In this document: in pieces, positions 8,193-16,529 of the stretch | Position numbering within the stretch: position 1 is the stretch's first letter | How the letters are laid out: every line of letters begins with the position of its first letter | Source: Cypionkella sp. | GTDB lineage: Bacteria; Pseudomonadota; Alphaproteobacteria; Rhodobacterales; Rhodobacteraceae | NCBI GenBank assembly: GCA_025458085.1 | Contig: JALOTC010000003.1 | Coordinates: forward strand, 1 to 41,535 | Direction: 5' to 3' | DNA length: 41,535 nucleotides | Notes under the pieces: model-generated | The model's input: only the letters and a program-made list of their open reading frames with translations | Told to the model about the DNA's origin: nothing | Databases searched by the model: none | Translations under genes and position numbers: made by a program

Positions 8193-9698
8193 TTAATAAT
8201 CAGCACCTTCACCCTGCCACGGCCGGGCAAGGTTGCCAAAGCGCGTAAACTTGCCCTCAAAGGACAAAGCCACCGTCCCAATCGGCCCATGCCGCTGCTT
8301 GCCGATGATCACCTCTGCCACCCCGTGGCATTGCTCCATCACCTGCTGCCAGGCGGCCATCTTGTCCAATTCGTGATCGGCGGGCTTTTCGCGCTCGCGG
8401 TAATATTCCTCGCGGAAGACGAACATCACCACATCGGCATCCTGTTCGATCGACCCGGATTCCCGCAGATCGCTCAGTTGCGGGCGCTTGTCCTCGCGGC
8501 TTTCCACTTGGCGCGACAGCTGCGACAGCGCGATGACCGGAATGTTCAACTCCTTCGCAATGGCCTTAAGCCCCTGCGTAATCTCGGAAACTTCCTGCAC
8601 CCGGTTCGCCTCGGAGGATTTGGAAGACCCTTTCAGGAGTTGCAGATAGTCGATCATCAACACATCCAACCCATGCGTCCGCTTCAACCGCCGCGCCCGG
8701 GCAGCCACCTGGCTGATCGGCAGGGCAGGGGTGTCGTCGATATACAGCGGGCAGGATTCCAACTCCTTCGCCGCCTCCACGAAACGGCGGAATTCGGCCT
8801 CCGTCATATCCCCGCGCCGGATTTGTTCCGAGGGCACTTCAGAGGCTTCCGAAAGGATCCGCGCCGCCAATTGCTCGGCGCTCATTTCAAGGCTGAAGAA
8901 GCCCACAACCCCGCCTTCCACCGCGCCTTCGCTGCCATCAGGCTTGCGCCCGCGCCGGTAAGCCTTTGCCACGTTAAATGCGATATTGGTGGCAAGCGAG
9001 GTCTTGCCCATCGACGGCCGCCCCGCAAGGATCAAAAGGTCGCTCTCGTGCAAACCGCCCAGCTTCTTGTCCAGATCAATCAGCCCGGTGGAAATGCCGG
9101 CCAAGCCGCCGCCGCGCTGATAGGCGGCATTGGCCACGTTAACAGCATCCGTTACGGCCTTGAGAAAGCTTTGAAATCCGCGCTCGGCCACGCCTTGCTC
9201 GCCCAGCTTGTAAAGCCGCTGCTCGGCCTCCACGATCTGCTCGCGCGGCTCGCTTGCGATATCCACCTTCGCGGCCTTGGCACTGATCTCGCGCCCCAGC
9301 CCGATCAACTCGCGCCGCACCGCAAGATCATAGATCATCTGCGCATAATCGCGCGCCGCATAGGCGCTGATCGCCGCGCCCGCAAGCCGCACCAGATAGG
9401 CAGGCCCGCCCAGTTCCTTCAGCCCCTCGTCATCCTCGAAAAAGGGCTTCAGCGTCACCGGGCTAGCGAGCGCGTTCTTCTGAATCCGCGCCGACATCTT
9501 CTCGAAAATGCGCTGATGCACCGGGTCATAGAAATGCTCGGCCTTCACAAGGCTCGCGATCCGGTCATAGACATCGTTATTGGTCAGGATCGCGCCCAGA
9601 AGCTGTTGTTCTGCCTCGATATTATGGGGCAGCACATCCGTTTCCGACATCCCCGCCGGGCCAAGGCCCTGCGCGCCGATCTTTGCCACTTCATTCAT
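8193..9698 (-). CDS. dnaB: Replicative DNA helicase DnaB
   Basis: 501 residues from this start. The hexameric fork helicase. The N-terminal domain begins with LPHNIEAEQQLLGAIL. The RecA-like domain has Walker A AGRPSMGKTS, FFSLEMSAEQLAARI, Walker B DVLMIDYLQLL, and the LSQLSR and DLRESGSIEQDAD motifs; the C-terminal GPIGTV motif is normal. No intein or insertion is seen. Three starts are possible (GTG 9719, ATG 9713, ATG 9698). I prefer 9698 because the protein then begins MNEVAKIG, as in relatives I recall, but ribosome sites are weak for all three. A promoter and two DnaA-box-like sites lie just upstream. Confidence 0.95.
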   Translation of the reverse strand: MNEVAKIGAQGLGPAGMSETDVLPHNIEAEQQLLGAILTNNDVYDRIASLVKAEHFYDPVHQRIFEKMSARIQKNALASPVTLKPFFEDDEGLKELGGPAYLVRLAGAAISAYAARDYAQMIYDLAVRRELIGLGREISAKAAKVDIASEPREQIVEAEQRLYKLGEQGVAERGFQSFLKAVTDAVNVANAAYQRGGGLAGISTGLIDLDKKLGGLHESDLLILAGRPSMGKTSLATNIAFNVAKAYRRGRKPDGSEGAVEGGVVGFFSLEMSAEQLAARILSEASEVPSEQIRRGDMTEAEFRRFVEAAKELESCPLYIDDTPALPISQVAARARRLKRTHGLDVLMIDYLQLLKGSSKSSEANRVQEVSEITQGLKAIAKELNIPVIALSQLSRQVESREDKRPQLSDLRESGSIEQDADVVMFVFREEYYREREKPADHELDKMAAWQQVMEQCHGVAEVIIGKQRHGPIGTVALSFEGKFTRFGNLARPWQGEGADY

Positions 9699-9759
9699 GC
9701 CTGCGCCTGTCATTTTCACTGCTTGCCTGCGTCATAGCAGGTTCACCGGGGGAAAGGGC

Positions 9760-9779
9760 TGTGGAAATCCTGTGGATAC
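9760..9779. promoter_or_regulatory. Two DnaA-box-like 9-mers upstream of dnaB
   Basis: TGTGGAAAT (9760-9768) and TGTGGATAC (9771-9779) lie in the same orientation, 2 bases apart. The reverse complement of the second, GTATCCACA, differs from the classical DnaA box TTATCCACA at one position; the first is weaker. They sit just downstream of the predicted dnaB transcription start, where DnaA could modulate helicase expression. Confidence 0.4.
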
Positions 9780-9788
9780 ACGCTTTCC

Positions 9789-9817
9789 AGCCTACCACAT
9801 ATCGCGGCACCTGTCAG
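9789..9817 (-). promoter_or_regulatory. Predicted dnaB promoter
   Basis: Read on the minus strand: -35 CTGACA (9817-9812), 17-base spacer, -10 TAGGCT (9794-9789). CTGACA matches 5 of 6 consensus bases. TAGGCT is weak against TATAAT, but the same hexamer appears in two other predicted promoters in this window. It indicates dnaB is expressed separately from pyrE. Confidence 0.5.
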
Positions 9818-9840
9818 CGCATCTACAAAATGAGGGAAGA

Positions 9841-9879
9841 TGGCGGCAAAGCAGCAAAATGCCCCGCCTCTTGCCGCCA
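9841..9879 (-). terminator. Hairpin after pyrE, candidate terminator
   Basis: A perfect 9-bp inverted repeat TGGCGGCAA/TTGCCGCCA with a 21-base loop begins 10 bases past the pyrE stop. The T-run after it is poor, so it may be a transcript-end stabiliser rather than an intrinsic terminator. Confidence 0.35.
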
Positions 9880-9888
9880 AGAATCGGC

Positions 9889-10569
9889 TCAGCCCTTGGT
9901 CCGCGCCTCTTGCCAAGCGCGGGGCGCCTTGAGGAAGCTTTCCACCTCGGCCAAGGTCGCCGCGTCAAAGGCCCCTTGCGCCCGCGCCTCTGCCAGAACA
10001 TCCCACCATGTGCACAGATGGTGCAGCTTAACCCCATGTTCCGCAAGGCGTTCTTCCGTGCCTGCAAAGATGCCATAATAAAAGATCACCGCCGTATGCC
10101 CGCAGGTCGCCCCCGTTTCGCGGATCGCATCCACGAACGACAGTTTCGATCCGCCATCGGTGGTCAAATCCTCCACCAAAAGCACGCGTTCGCCCTCGCT
10201 CATCGCGCCTTCGATCCGCGCATTGCGCCCGTAACCCTTTGGTTTCTTGCGCACATAGGTCATGGGCAGGGCCAGTCGTTCGGCCACAAGCGCGGCAAAG
10301 GGTATCCCCGCTGTCTCGCCCCCCGCCACATTGTCAAACGCCTCAAACCCCGCCTCGCGCATCACCGTCACAGCCATGAAATCCATCAGCATGGACCGGA
10401 TGCGCGGGTAAGAGATCAACTTGCGGCAATCGATATAGGTGGGCGAAGGCAGCCCGGAGGCGAGCGTGAAGGGCGTCTCGGCATTGAAATGCACCGCCTT
10501 GATTTCCAACAACGCCCGCGCCGTCAGTCGGGCGATTTCATCCTTGGGGGGGAAGCTTGCGGAAATCAT
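9889..10569 (-). CDS. pyrE: Orotate phosphoribosyltransferase
   Basis: 226 residues. Converts orotate and PRPP to OMP in pyrimidine synthesis. The PRPP-binding loop [13 protein letters not shown] is clear, as are [17 protein letters not shown] and [12 protein letters not shown], the flexible catalytic region. The C-terminal extension ([15 protein letters not shown]) is what I recall from Rhodobacterales PyrE. The ATG at 10569 follows AAGAGGA about 7 bases upstream. It is 88 bases after pyrC on the same strand, so two pathway steps are probably co-transcribed. Confidence 0.95.
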   Translation of the reverse strand: MISASFPPKDEIARLTARALLEIKAVHFNAETPFTLASGLPSPTYIDCRKLISYPRIRSMLMDFMAVTVMREAGFEAFDNVAGGETAGIPFAALVAERLALPMTYVRKKPKGYGRNARIEGAMSEGERVLLVEDLTTDGGSKLSFVDAIRETGATCGHTAVIFYYGIFAGTEERLAEHGVKLHHLCTWWDVLAEARAQGAFDAATLAEVESFLKAPRAWQEARTKG

Positions 10570-10657
10570 CTGGCATCCTCTTTCTGTCCTGCCGCGCCTC
10601 CCGCCCTGCGTGGCGGTCGTTGCGGCGCAAAGGCCCGTCAGGGCCGCTTAGCCGCGC

Positions 10658-11701
10658 TCAGGCTTCCACGGCCCAATGCACGGGGAAACCGGGGTCAAAG
10701 ACGGTCACGGGACCGGCCTCGGTAAAGATCTTGGCCGGAAAGACCTGCGCCGCCTCATGCTTCACAAGCCGCATCCGCGCCTCATTGACAGGCAGGCGAT
10801 AGAAGGCCGGGCCATTCAGGCTCGCGAAAGCCTCCAGCTTGTCCAAAGCGCCTTCCTCTTCAAAGACATGCGCCAAAAGCGGCATCGTGTTCGTGGCTGT
10901 GAAACAGCCCGCGCAGCCACAGGCATGTTCCTTCAACGCATCCACATGCGGCGCGGAATCGGTGCCAAGGAAATAGCGCGGGCTCCCGCTCGTCGCCGCC
11001 TTGCGCAGCGCCAAGCGGTGATGTTCGCGCTTGGCCACCGGCAGGCAATAGTAATGCGGCTTGATCCCACCCACGAGGATGTGGTTGCGGTTGATGATCA
11101 GGTGATGCGTGGTGATCGTGGCACCCAGCGTCTCGCCACCTTCGGCCGCATACTCCACGCCTTCCTTGGTGGTGATATGTTCCATCACCACCCGCAAGTC
11201 CGGCAGGCGGCGGCGCAACGGGTCCAGCACGGTGTCGATGAACACCGCCTCGCGGTCAAAGATATCGACCTCCGCCGTCGTCACCTCGCCATGGGTGCAC
11301 AACGGCAGGCCAATCTCGGCCATTTTCTCGAGCACAGGCATGACCTTGGCCAAATCCCGCACCCCGGAATGGGAATTCGTCGTCGCCCCCGCCGGGTAAA
11401 GCTTCACCGCCTTCACAAGGCCAGATGCCGCCGCCGCCGCCACATCCGCAGGCTCCGTGCCTTCGGTCAGATAGAGCGTCATCAGCGGCTCAAAGGCCAT
11501 GCCCTCGGGCAGGGCCGCCAGAATCCGCTCGCGATAGGCACCGGCCTGTTCGCCCGTCACAACGGGCGGCACAAGGTTCGGCATGATGATCGCACGGGCG
11601 AAATGGCGCGCGGTTTCGGGCAGCACGCCCTTCAGCATCGCGCCATCGCGCAAATGCAAATGCCAGTCATCTGGGCGGCGGATCGTGATTTCGGTGTTCA
11701 T
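10658..11701 (-). CDS. pyrC: Dihydroorotase (type II, PyrC)
   Basis: 347 residues, normal for the short PyrC class. Zinc ligands: HxH in [10 protein letters not shown], the carboxylated lysine in [15 protein letters not shown], the histidine of LCTHGEV, the EHITT histidine, and the catalytic aspartate in FLGTDSAPH. It cyclises carbamoyl-aspartate to dihydroorotate. The upstream gene ends about 50 bases before it, so all of 9889-12780 may be one transcript. Confidence 0.95.
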   Translation of the reverse strand: MNTEITIRRPDDWHLHLRDGAMLKGVLPETARHFARAIIMPNLVPPVVTGEQAGAYRERILAALPEGMAFEPLMTLYLTEGTEPADVAAAAASGLVKAVKLYPAGATTNSHSGVRDLAKVMPVLEKMAEIGLPLCTHGEVTTAEVDIFDREAVFIDTVLDPLRRRLPDLRVVMEHITTKEGVEYAAEGGETLGATITTHHLIINRNHILVGGIKPHYYCLPVAKREHHRLALRKAATSGSPRYFLGTDSAPHVDALKEHACGCAGCFTATNTMPLLAHVFEEEGALDKLEAFASLNGPAFYRLPVNEARMRLVKHEAAQVFPAKIFTEAGPVTVFDPGFPVHWAVEA

Positions 11702-11751
11702 GCCCGCGCCGATACCGCGAAGGCCTGCGCAATGCCAGAGGATTCCGCGCC

Positions 11752-12780
11752 TCAGACCCCGTTTGCCTGCGTCGTGGCGGGTGCAGGGGGCAGATCAGCC
11801 GCAAGCGCGCGGCTCGCCTCTGCCTCGGCCTCTTCGGCCAAGATCTCCGTCAGGCGGCGGCGAAACGTTGGCGCGTTCAGACGCGAAATCACGCCCCGGC
11901 ACAGCCATTTCTCTCGCTGCGTTGCGCCTTTTTCGCGCAGCATCCCCAGCAAACCGCGCAGATACGGGCCAAAGTTCCGCCGTACCCGCCAGATCCGGCC
12001 AAACTCCGCGCGGTCCAGCCGATCCTCGGCCACCGCATCGATCAGCGGTCCCCAAAGCTGCAATTGCCCCAAAGCCCAAGCAACCCGGCCCCGCAGATGC
12101 GGGCAACGCAGGTGGCGTACATGCGGGCCACGGAACAGGCTGGCATGCATCGCATCTTCGGAATGGCCTGGGTCATAAATCACATGCACCCGCCCCGCAC
12201 CTTCAATCATATCAGGGGCATAGCCAAATCGGCTGGTGAAATCGAGCGCCCGCGCCTTCAGGCTGCGTCGATCCCACACGGCAACCTCCGGGTCCTGCGT
12301 TGCGCGGGGGGTGATCGCCAGAACCCGTGCCCCCGGTGCGGCCACGGAAAAGGCAGCGGCGGCATAGCCTTCGGTCCCCAGACCCAGAAAGATGACCTGA
12401 TCGAAATCGTCGAAAAACGCCTCATCCACCAGACGGTCGACATAGCCATAGACACGTTTGTCGCGAAACCATGTCTCCCCTTCCGAGACAAGGCAGAGCA
12501 GCGACCAACCGCGCGCCCGCGCCAGATCCATCGCCATCGGCAGGCGGTCGGGCCGGGACAGGATGTCTTCCAGCCGTTCGAAGCTGACCAGAAGCCGTGG
12601 GCCATCGTCGTGGAAGAAGGCAAAGTGGCGTTGACCAAGAGGTTCGAAATAGCCCTCTTCCTCGGTGAGGCGTTCCATCATCGCCGACCATTCCCCACGG
12701 TTGCGCGGCAAAGCGCGCTCGTCCGCTTCCGCGCCCGATGCGTTTTGCCCGTCCTGTGCCGGATCGGTCTGGTCTGACAT
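11752..12780 (-). CDS. Uncharacterised protein, often labelled PAPS reductase in Rhodobacterales; hydrolase-like fold suspected
   Basis: 342 residues. The family is recognisable to me in Rhodobacterales genomes, where some records call it phosphoadenosine phosphosulfate reductase. No PAPS-reductase signature (KRT...ECG-LH) is visible, so I do not adopt that name. [32 protein letters not shown] looks like an alpha/beta-hydrolase nucleophile elbow (GxSxGG) with the nucleophile changed. [34 protein letters not shown] resembles the later strand with the catalytic Asp/His region. The C-terminus is helical and charged. The ATG at 12778-12780 is preceded by GGGAG at a good distance; the GTG just before it is too close. 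Function unknown. Confidence 0.7.
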   Translation of the reverse strand: MSDQTDPAQDGQNASGAEADERALPRNRGEWSAMMERLTEEEGYFEPLGQRHFAFFHDDGPRLLVSFERLEDILSRPDRLPMAMDLARARGWSLLCLVSEGETWFRDKRVYGYVDRLVDEAFFDDFDQVIFLGLGTEGYAAAAFSVAAPGARVLAITPRATQDPEVAVWDRRSLKARALDFTSRFGYAPDMIEGAGRVHVIYDPGHSEDAMHASLFRGPHVRHLRCPHLRGRVAWALGQLQLWGPLIDAVAEDRLDRAEFGRIWRVRRNFGPYLRGLLGMLREKGATQREKWLCRGVISRLNAPTFRRRLTEILAEEAEAEASRALAADLPPAPATTQANGV

Positions 12781-12792
12781 CACATACTCCCT

Positions 12793-12849
12793 GCGCCGTG
12801 GGTACGGCGCTGGCCCAACTGGTCTGCCCCATTGTCGGCTTCAGCCGAC
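12793..12849. other. Two small inverted repeats between a glycosyltransferase and the next minus-strand gene
   Basis: GCGCCG/CGGCGC with a 6-base loop (12793-12810) and GTCGGCT/AGCCGAC with a 2-base centre (12834-12849) lie in the 143-base gap. They may end the glycosyltransferase transcript or shape the leader of the next gene. No T-run is seen. Confidence 0.35.
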
Positions 12850-12923
12850 GCGCATGCAAGACATCCCTATGGAACAGATTGTTTCCAGATCTTGCGGCTA
12901 GCGAAAACAGTGGGCGACCATGG

Positions 12924-13901
12924 TCAAATTTGTCGATGACGGCGGATCAGCGCGGCCTCCTCGGGGCCAAGGATGCGCGCAGGAGGGGTCATCAACAGCC
13001 GCCCGAACAGCGCGCGCCAAGGTTCCTCGGCCATGAGTTCGGCAAAGCGCGCCTGCCGCCAGGCAACCGCCGCCCGGTGCAGCTCTCCCAGGATCGGGTC
13101 CGCCCGCAAGGCCGCGCGAAGGCCCGTACTGTCGACGGCGAGGATCGACCTGTCCTCCTCAGCCGTGAAATTGCGGTCGCACCAATAGGACATGTCAAAG
13201 GCCGCCCCTTCCCGGTTCGCCCGGCCCCGGTCGCATTTGACGATGTAATCCTCCATCGCACCAAGGGCATAGTGGTTGATCTGTGCCAACCGGGTATGGT
13301 CCTGACCGGGCGCGGAAAAAAGCCTCTGGCCAAGGCCGGGGTCCGACAGGCGCACGGGGCCAACCGGCCCCTTGGGCCGATGCACGCCGGGTTTGCGGAA
13401 CGCCTTGGTGCGGAACAGCGTCTTGACCATCAAGGCCCGCCATGGCCAATGCAGCACGGCGGGGGCCGCGCGGGTAAAGACCTCTGTGATGGGCCGGTCG
13501 CCTTGCGCGACCACCCCGGCATTGCCGAACATCCGCCACGTCACCGGGATCGCATCCGCCCCGTCACAAGCTGCAATCAGCGCCTCAAGGCTATGGTCGC
13601 CTGTAAGGATGTTCAGATATTCGTCAATGTCGATCACCATGGCCCAGTCCGCGCGGGCATAATCCGGGTGATCGGCGGCCTTGCGCAGCGCGGCCCATTG
13701 CGGCCCCTCCTCCCACGGCCCCGGATTGGGCACATGTGTCAGCCCGCCAAGGGCTGCCAAGCGGTCCAGCATGGCATCGCTGCCGTCGCTGCAATCATTT
13801 GAAAACGCAAGGATATGGTCAAAGCCGATGGCGCGGTGATGGGCGACCCAGTCCAGAAGGAAGGCACCCTCGTTCTTGACTGTGAGGATGGCAAGCTTCA
13901 T
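12924..13901 (-). CDS. Glycosyltransferase family 2-like protein
   Basis: 325 residues. It begins MKLAILTVKNEGAFLLDWVAHHRAIGFDHILAFSNDCSDGS, the pattern of small GT-A glycosyltransferases (Pfam Glyco_tranf_2_4 type), and carries the metal/sugar-nucleotide DxD motif as VIDIDEYL (D91, D93). A C-terminal stretch with RRW-less, Arg-rich helices could contact the acceptor. An earlier ATG at 13946 is open, but AAGGAGG lies about 5 bases before 13901, which decides the start. Acceptor and sugar are unknown; no polysaccharide cluster surrounds it. Confidence 0.8.
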   Translation of the reverse strand: MKLAILTVKNEGAFLLDWVAHHRAIGFDHILAFSNDCSDGSDAMLDRLAALGGLTHVPNPGPWEEGPQWAALRKAADHPDYARADWAMVIDIDEYLNILTGDHSLEALIAACDGADAIPVTWRMFGNAGVVAQGDRPITEVFTRAAPAVLHWPWRALMVKTLFRTKAFRKPGVHRPKGPVGPVRLSDPGLGQRLFSAPGQDHTRLAQINHYALGAMEDYIVKCDRGRANREGAAFDMSYWCDRNFTAEEDRSILAVDSTGLRAALRADPILGELHRAAVAWRQARFAELMAEEPWRALFGRLLMTPPARILGPEEAALIRRHRQI

Positions 13902-14007
13902 CCCCCCTCCTTCCGTCCTGCGATACTCCACCCCTTTCGCTACCATGGCCAGGCGTCAGCGGAAAGCCCGGCCCCCCTTCCTTGGTCGCAAGCCTGCCCC
14001 CTTGCGC

Positions 14008-14036
14008 TTGACCAAGGCCCGGTGCGCGGCCAGCAT
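14008..14036 (+). promoter_or_regulatory. Possible promoter for the MoxR-VWA genes
   Basis: TTGACC (14008-14013), 17-base spacer, CAGCAT (14031-14036). The -35 is good and the -10 weak (3 of 6). It lies in the 185-base divergent gap between the glycosyltransferase and the MoxR gene. Confidence 0.3.
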
Positions 14037-14086
14037 GCGTGCATTCTGGCCTGCCTGGCCGCGCCCGCCGCCTGAAAGGATGCCCC

Positions 14087-14989
14087 GTGACGCGACTGCC
14101 CGACACGATCGACGCGACCGAAGCCCTGCTCTCCGCCTCCGGCTATGTCGCCAGCCGCGCCTTGGCGACGGTGACCTTCCTGTCGCTGCGCCTTGGGCGG
14201 CCCCTGTTCTTGGAAGGCGAGGCCGGGGTGGGCAAGACGGAAATCGCCAAGACCCTTGCCACAGCCTTGGGGCGCAGGCTTATCCGCCTGCAATGCTATG
14301 AGGGGTTGGATGCAGCCTCTGCGGTGGCCGAATGGAATTTTGCCGCGCAGATGGTGGCGATCCGCGCTGCGGAAACCACCGGGGCAGGGGCCACGAAGGC
14401 CGATCTATTCACCGAAGACTTCCTGATCGAACGCCCCCTTCTGGCTGCGATGCGCCCCCAGCAGGGCGGCGCGCCGGTCCTTCTGATCGACGAGATCGAC
14501 CGCACGGATGAACCGTTCGAGGCCTTTCTTCTTGAGGCGCTTTCGGATTTTCAGGTGACGATCCCCGAACTCGGCACGATCCGCGCGCCCGAACCTCCCA
14601 TCGTGATCCTGACCTCGAACCGCACGCGTGAGGTGCATGATGCGCTCAAGCGCCGCTGCCTCTATCATTGGGTCGATTACCCAAGCTTCGCCCGCGAGAT
14701 GGAGATCCTCTCCGCCCGCGCCCCCGAGGCACAGGAAAGCCTGAGCCGCGAGGTCGTGGCCTTTGTCCAGAAACTGCGCCGGGAAGATCTGTTCAAGCGC
14801 CCCGGCGTGGCCGAAACGATCGATTGGGCCAAATGCCTTCTGGCGCTGGATGTGGTGGCGCTGTCGCCCGAGGTGATTTCCGATACGTTGGGCGCAATCC
14901 TGAAATATCAGGACGATATCCAGAAAATCACAGGGTCGGAGGCAGCGCGGCTTCTGGATCAGGTCCGCAAGGAGCTGAGTGCAGCATGA
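14087..14989 (+). CDS. MoxR-family AAA ATPase (CoxD-like)
   Basis: 300 residues from GTG 14087, chosen because GAAAGGA ends 6 bases upstream. Walker A GEAGVGKT (44-51), Walker B VLLIDEID (131-138), sensor 1 ILTSNRT and an arginine-rich LKRRCLYHW segment are present. MoxR ATPases act as chaperones that insert cofactors or assemble complexes together with a VWA partner. The next gene is such a partner, as in coxD/coxE of carbon monoxide dehydrogenase clusters, where they help build the Mo/Cu active site. Stops 38 bases before the VWA gene. Confidence 0.92.
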   Translation: MTRLPDTIDATEALLSASGYVASRALATVTFLSLRLGRPLFLEGEAGVGKTEIAKTLATALGRRLIRLQCYEGLDAASAVAEWNFAAQMVAIRAAETTGAGATKADLFTEDFLIERPLLAAMRPQQGGAPVLLIDEIDRTDEPFEAFLLEALSDFQVTIPELGTIRAPEPPIVILTSNRTREVHDALKRRCLYHWVDYPSFAREMEILSARAPEAQESLSREVVAFVQKLRREDLFKRPGVAETIDWAKCLLALDVVALSPEVISDTLGAILKYQDDIQKITGSEAARLLDQVRKELSAA

Positions 14990-15027
14990 GGCGCGGCCTC
15001 CTTCCGGGCCGGGGCTAAGGGGGCGAC

Positions 15028-16296
15028 ATGGCCACATATGCCCCGCTCGACATCCCCGAAGATGGCAAACTCGCTCATAACATCGCGCATTTTGCCCGCG
15101 CATTACGCAAGGCAGGCCTGCCCGTAGGCCCCGCTCGCGTGGTCGATGCGGTGCGGGCGGTGGCCGCGGCGGGCTTTACCCAGCGGGGAGATTTCCACGC
15201 GACCTTGCAGGCCTGTTTTGTCAGCCGACCCGAGGAGAGGGTGATCTTTGAACAGGTCTTTCGCCTGTTCTGGCGTGATCCCAACTATCTTGACCATATG
15301 ATGAGCCTTCTGTTGCCGCAGGTGCGCGGGGTGCAGGAGGAACGCTTGGCCGAAGCCGCCGAAAAGCGCGCGGCAGAGGCGCTGCTCGACGGGGCCGCCC
15401 CCGATCTGCCCCCGCCGCCCGAGGCCGAGAAGGACGACGAAGGGGCCGAGATCACGATCGACGCCACCGCCACGATGAGCCATGAGGAAAGGCTAAGGCG
15501 GCTTGATTTCGAACTGATGTCCGTGACCGAAATGGCCGAGGCCAAGCGGATGCTCGCCCGCCTGTCGCTGCCGGTGAAACCCCTGAAAACCCGCCGTAGC
15601 CAACCCGCGCAGATGGGCCGGGGCGTGGATCTGCGCCGCACCCTGCGCGCGGCCCTGCGCACGGGGGGGGAGGTGGAGCGCCTTGCCTTGCGCGCGCCGC
15701 GCGAACGCTGGCCCAATCTTGTGGTGCTGTGCGATATCTCCGGCTCGATGAGCCAATATTCGCGCATGGTACTTCACTTCGTCCATGCGGTGGCCAACCG
15801 GCGCGGGCAGGGCTGGGCGCGGGTGCATGCCTTTACCTTTGGCACGAGGCTCACGAACATCACCCGGCATCTGCGCGCGCGTGATGTGGATGCCGCGCTC
15901 AAGGCCGCGGGGGCGGAAGCGCAGGATTGGTCGGGCGGCACGCGGATCGGGGCCTGTCTGCATGATTTCAACCGCGACTGGTCGCGCCGGGTGCTGGGGC
16001 AGGGGGCGGTGGTGCTTTTGATCACCGACGGGCTGGACCGCGACGATGCGGGGCTTCTCGCGCAGGAGGCGGAGCGCCTGCACCTGTCTTGCCGCCGCCT
16101 GATCTGGCTGAACCCGCTGTTGCGTTGGGGTGGCTTTGCGCCCAAGGCGCGTGGGGTGCGGGCGCTCTTGCCGCATTGCGATGCCTTTCGCGCGGGCCAT
16201 TCGGTCGCGACACTGGAGGCTTTGGGCCGCGCGATTTCGGACCCCGGTGATGGGGGTGAAAAGGCGCGTTTGATGCGGATGATGGCACAGGCTTGA
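15028..16296 (+). CDS. VWA domain protein, CoxE-like
   Basis: 422 residues. The N-terminal half is helical ([22 protein letters not shown]), followed by an acidic/proline linker (about 115-150) and a von Willebrand A domain with an intact metal site: DISGS (236-240), GGTRIG (Thr305) and ITDGLD (Asp334). CoxE proteins work with the MoxR ATPase to mature molybdenum hydroxylases; that role here is inferred. GGGGGCGAC lies just before the ATG. A hairpin repeat follows the stop by about 26 bases. Confidence 0.92.
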   Translation: MATYAPLDIPEDGKLAHNIAHFARALRKAGLPVGPARVVDAVRAVAAAGFTQRGDFHATLQACFVSRPEERVIFEQVFRLFWRDPNYLDHMMSLLLPQVRGVQEERLAEAAEKRAAEALLDGAAPDLPPPPEAEKDDEGAEITIDATATMSHEERLRRLDFELMSVTEMAEAKRMLARLSLPVKPLKTRRSQPAQMGRGVDLRRTLRAALRTGGEVERLALRAPRERWPNLVVLCDISGSMSQYSRMVLHFVHAVANRRGQGWARVHAFTFGTRLTNITRHLRARDVDAALKAAGAEAQDWSGGTRIGACLHDFNRDWSRRVLGQGAVVLLITDGLDRDDAGLLAQEAERLHLSCRRLIWLNPLLRWGGFAPKARGVRALLPHCDAFRAGHSVATLEALGRAISDPGDGGEKARLMRMMAQA

Positions 16297-16322
16297 TGCT
16301 GCCCTTTGAGCGAGTGGCGGAC

Positions 16323-16380
16323 GGGGAGGGCTGTCTGCCCTCCCCGAACCCCTCCCGAGAGTATTTGGGCCAAGATGAAG
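16323..16380 (+). repeat. Dispersed hairpin-plus-tail intergenic repeat, copy 2
   Basis: Stem GGGGAGGGC/GCCCTCCCC (9 bp) with loop TGTCT, then a C-rich stretch and TATTT-GGGCCA-AGATGAAG ending at 16380. It lies between the VWA gene and the OmpA gene, in the sense of transcription. The rest of the 16297-16529 gap shows no gene. Confidence 0.85.
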
Positions 16381-16529
16381 GGGCAGGGAGGGCTTCACGT
16401 CATCGTCAGGGCAATGGTCTTGCTTGGCATCGCCTTGCAGCGATCTGCTATCGCATATCAAACCCGGCCTTTGCTATGCGCAGGGTCAAGATGCGCCGCA
16501 CGGTCACGGCGACCCGGAAAGGATTTCTG

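Noticed and set aside
7083-9737. An 884-codon open frame on the plus strand opposite alr and dnaB
   Set aside because: Translation is Arg/His/Pro-rich low-complexity, typical of the antisense frame in high-GC DNA; both genes beneath it are well-identified enzymes. It also spans the promoter gap.
11752-12780. Phosphoadenosine phosphosulfate reductase label
   Set aside because: No PAPS-binding or ECG-LH catalytic motif is visible.
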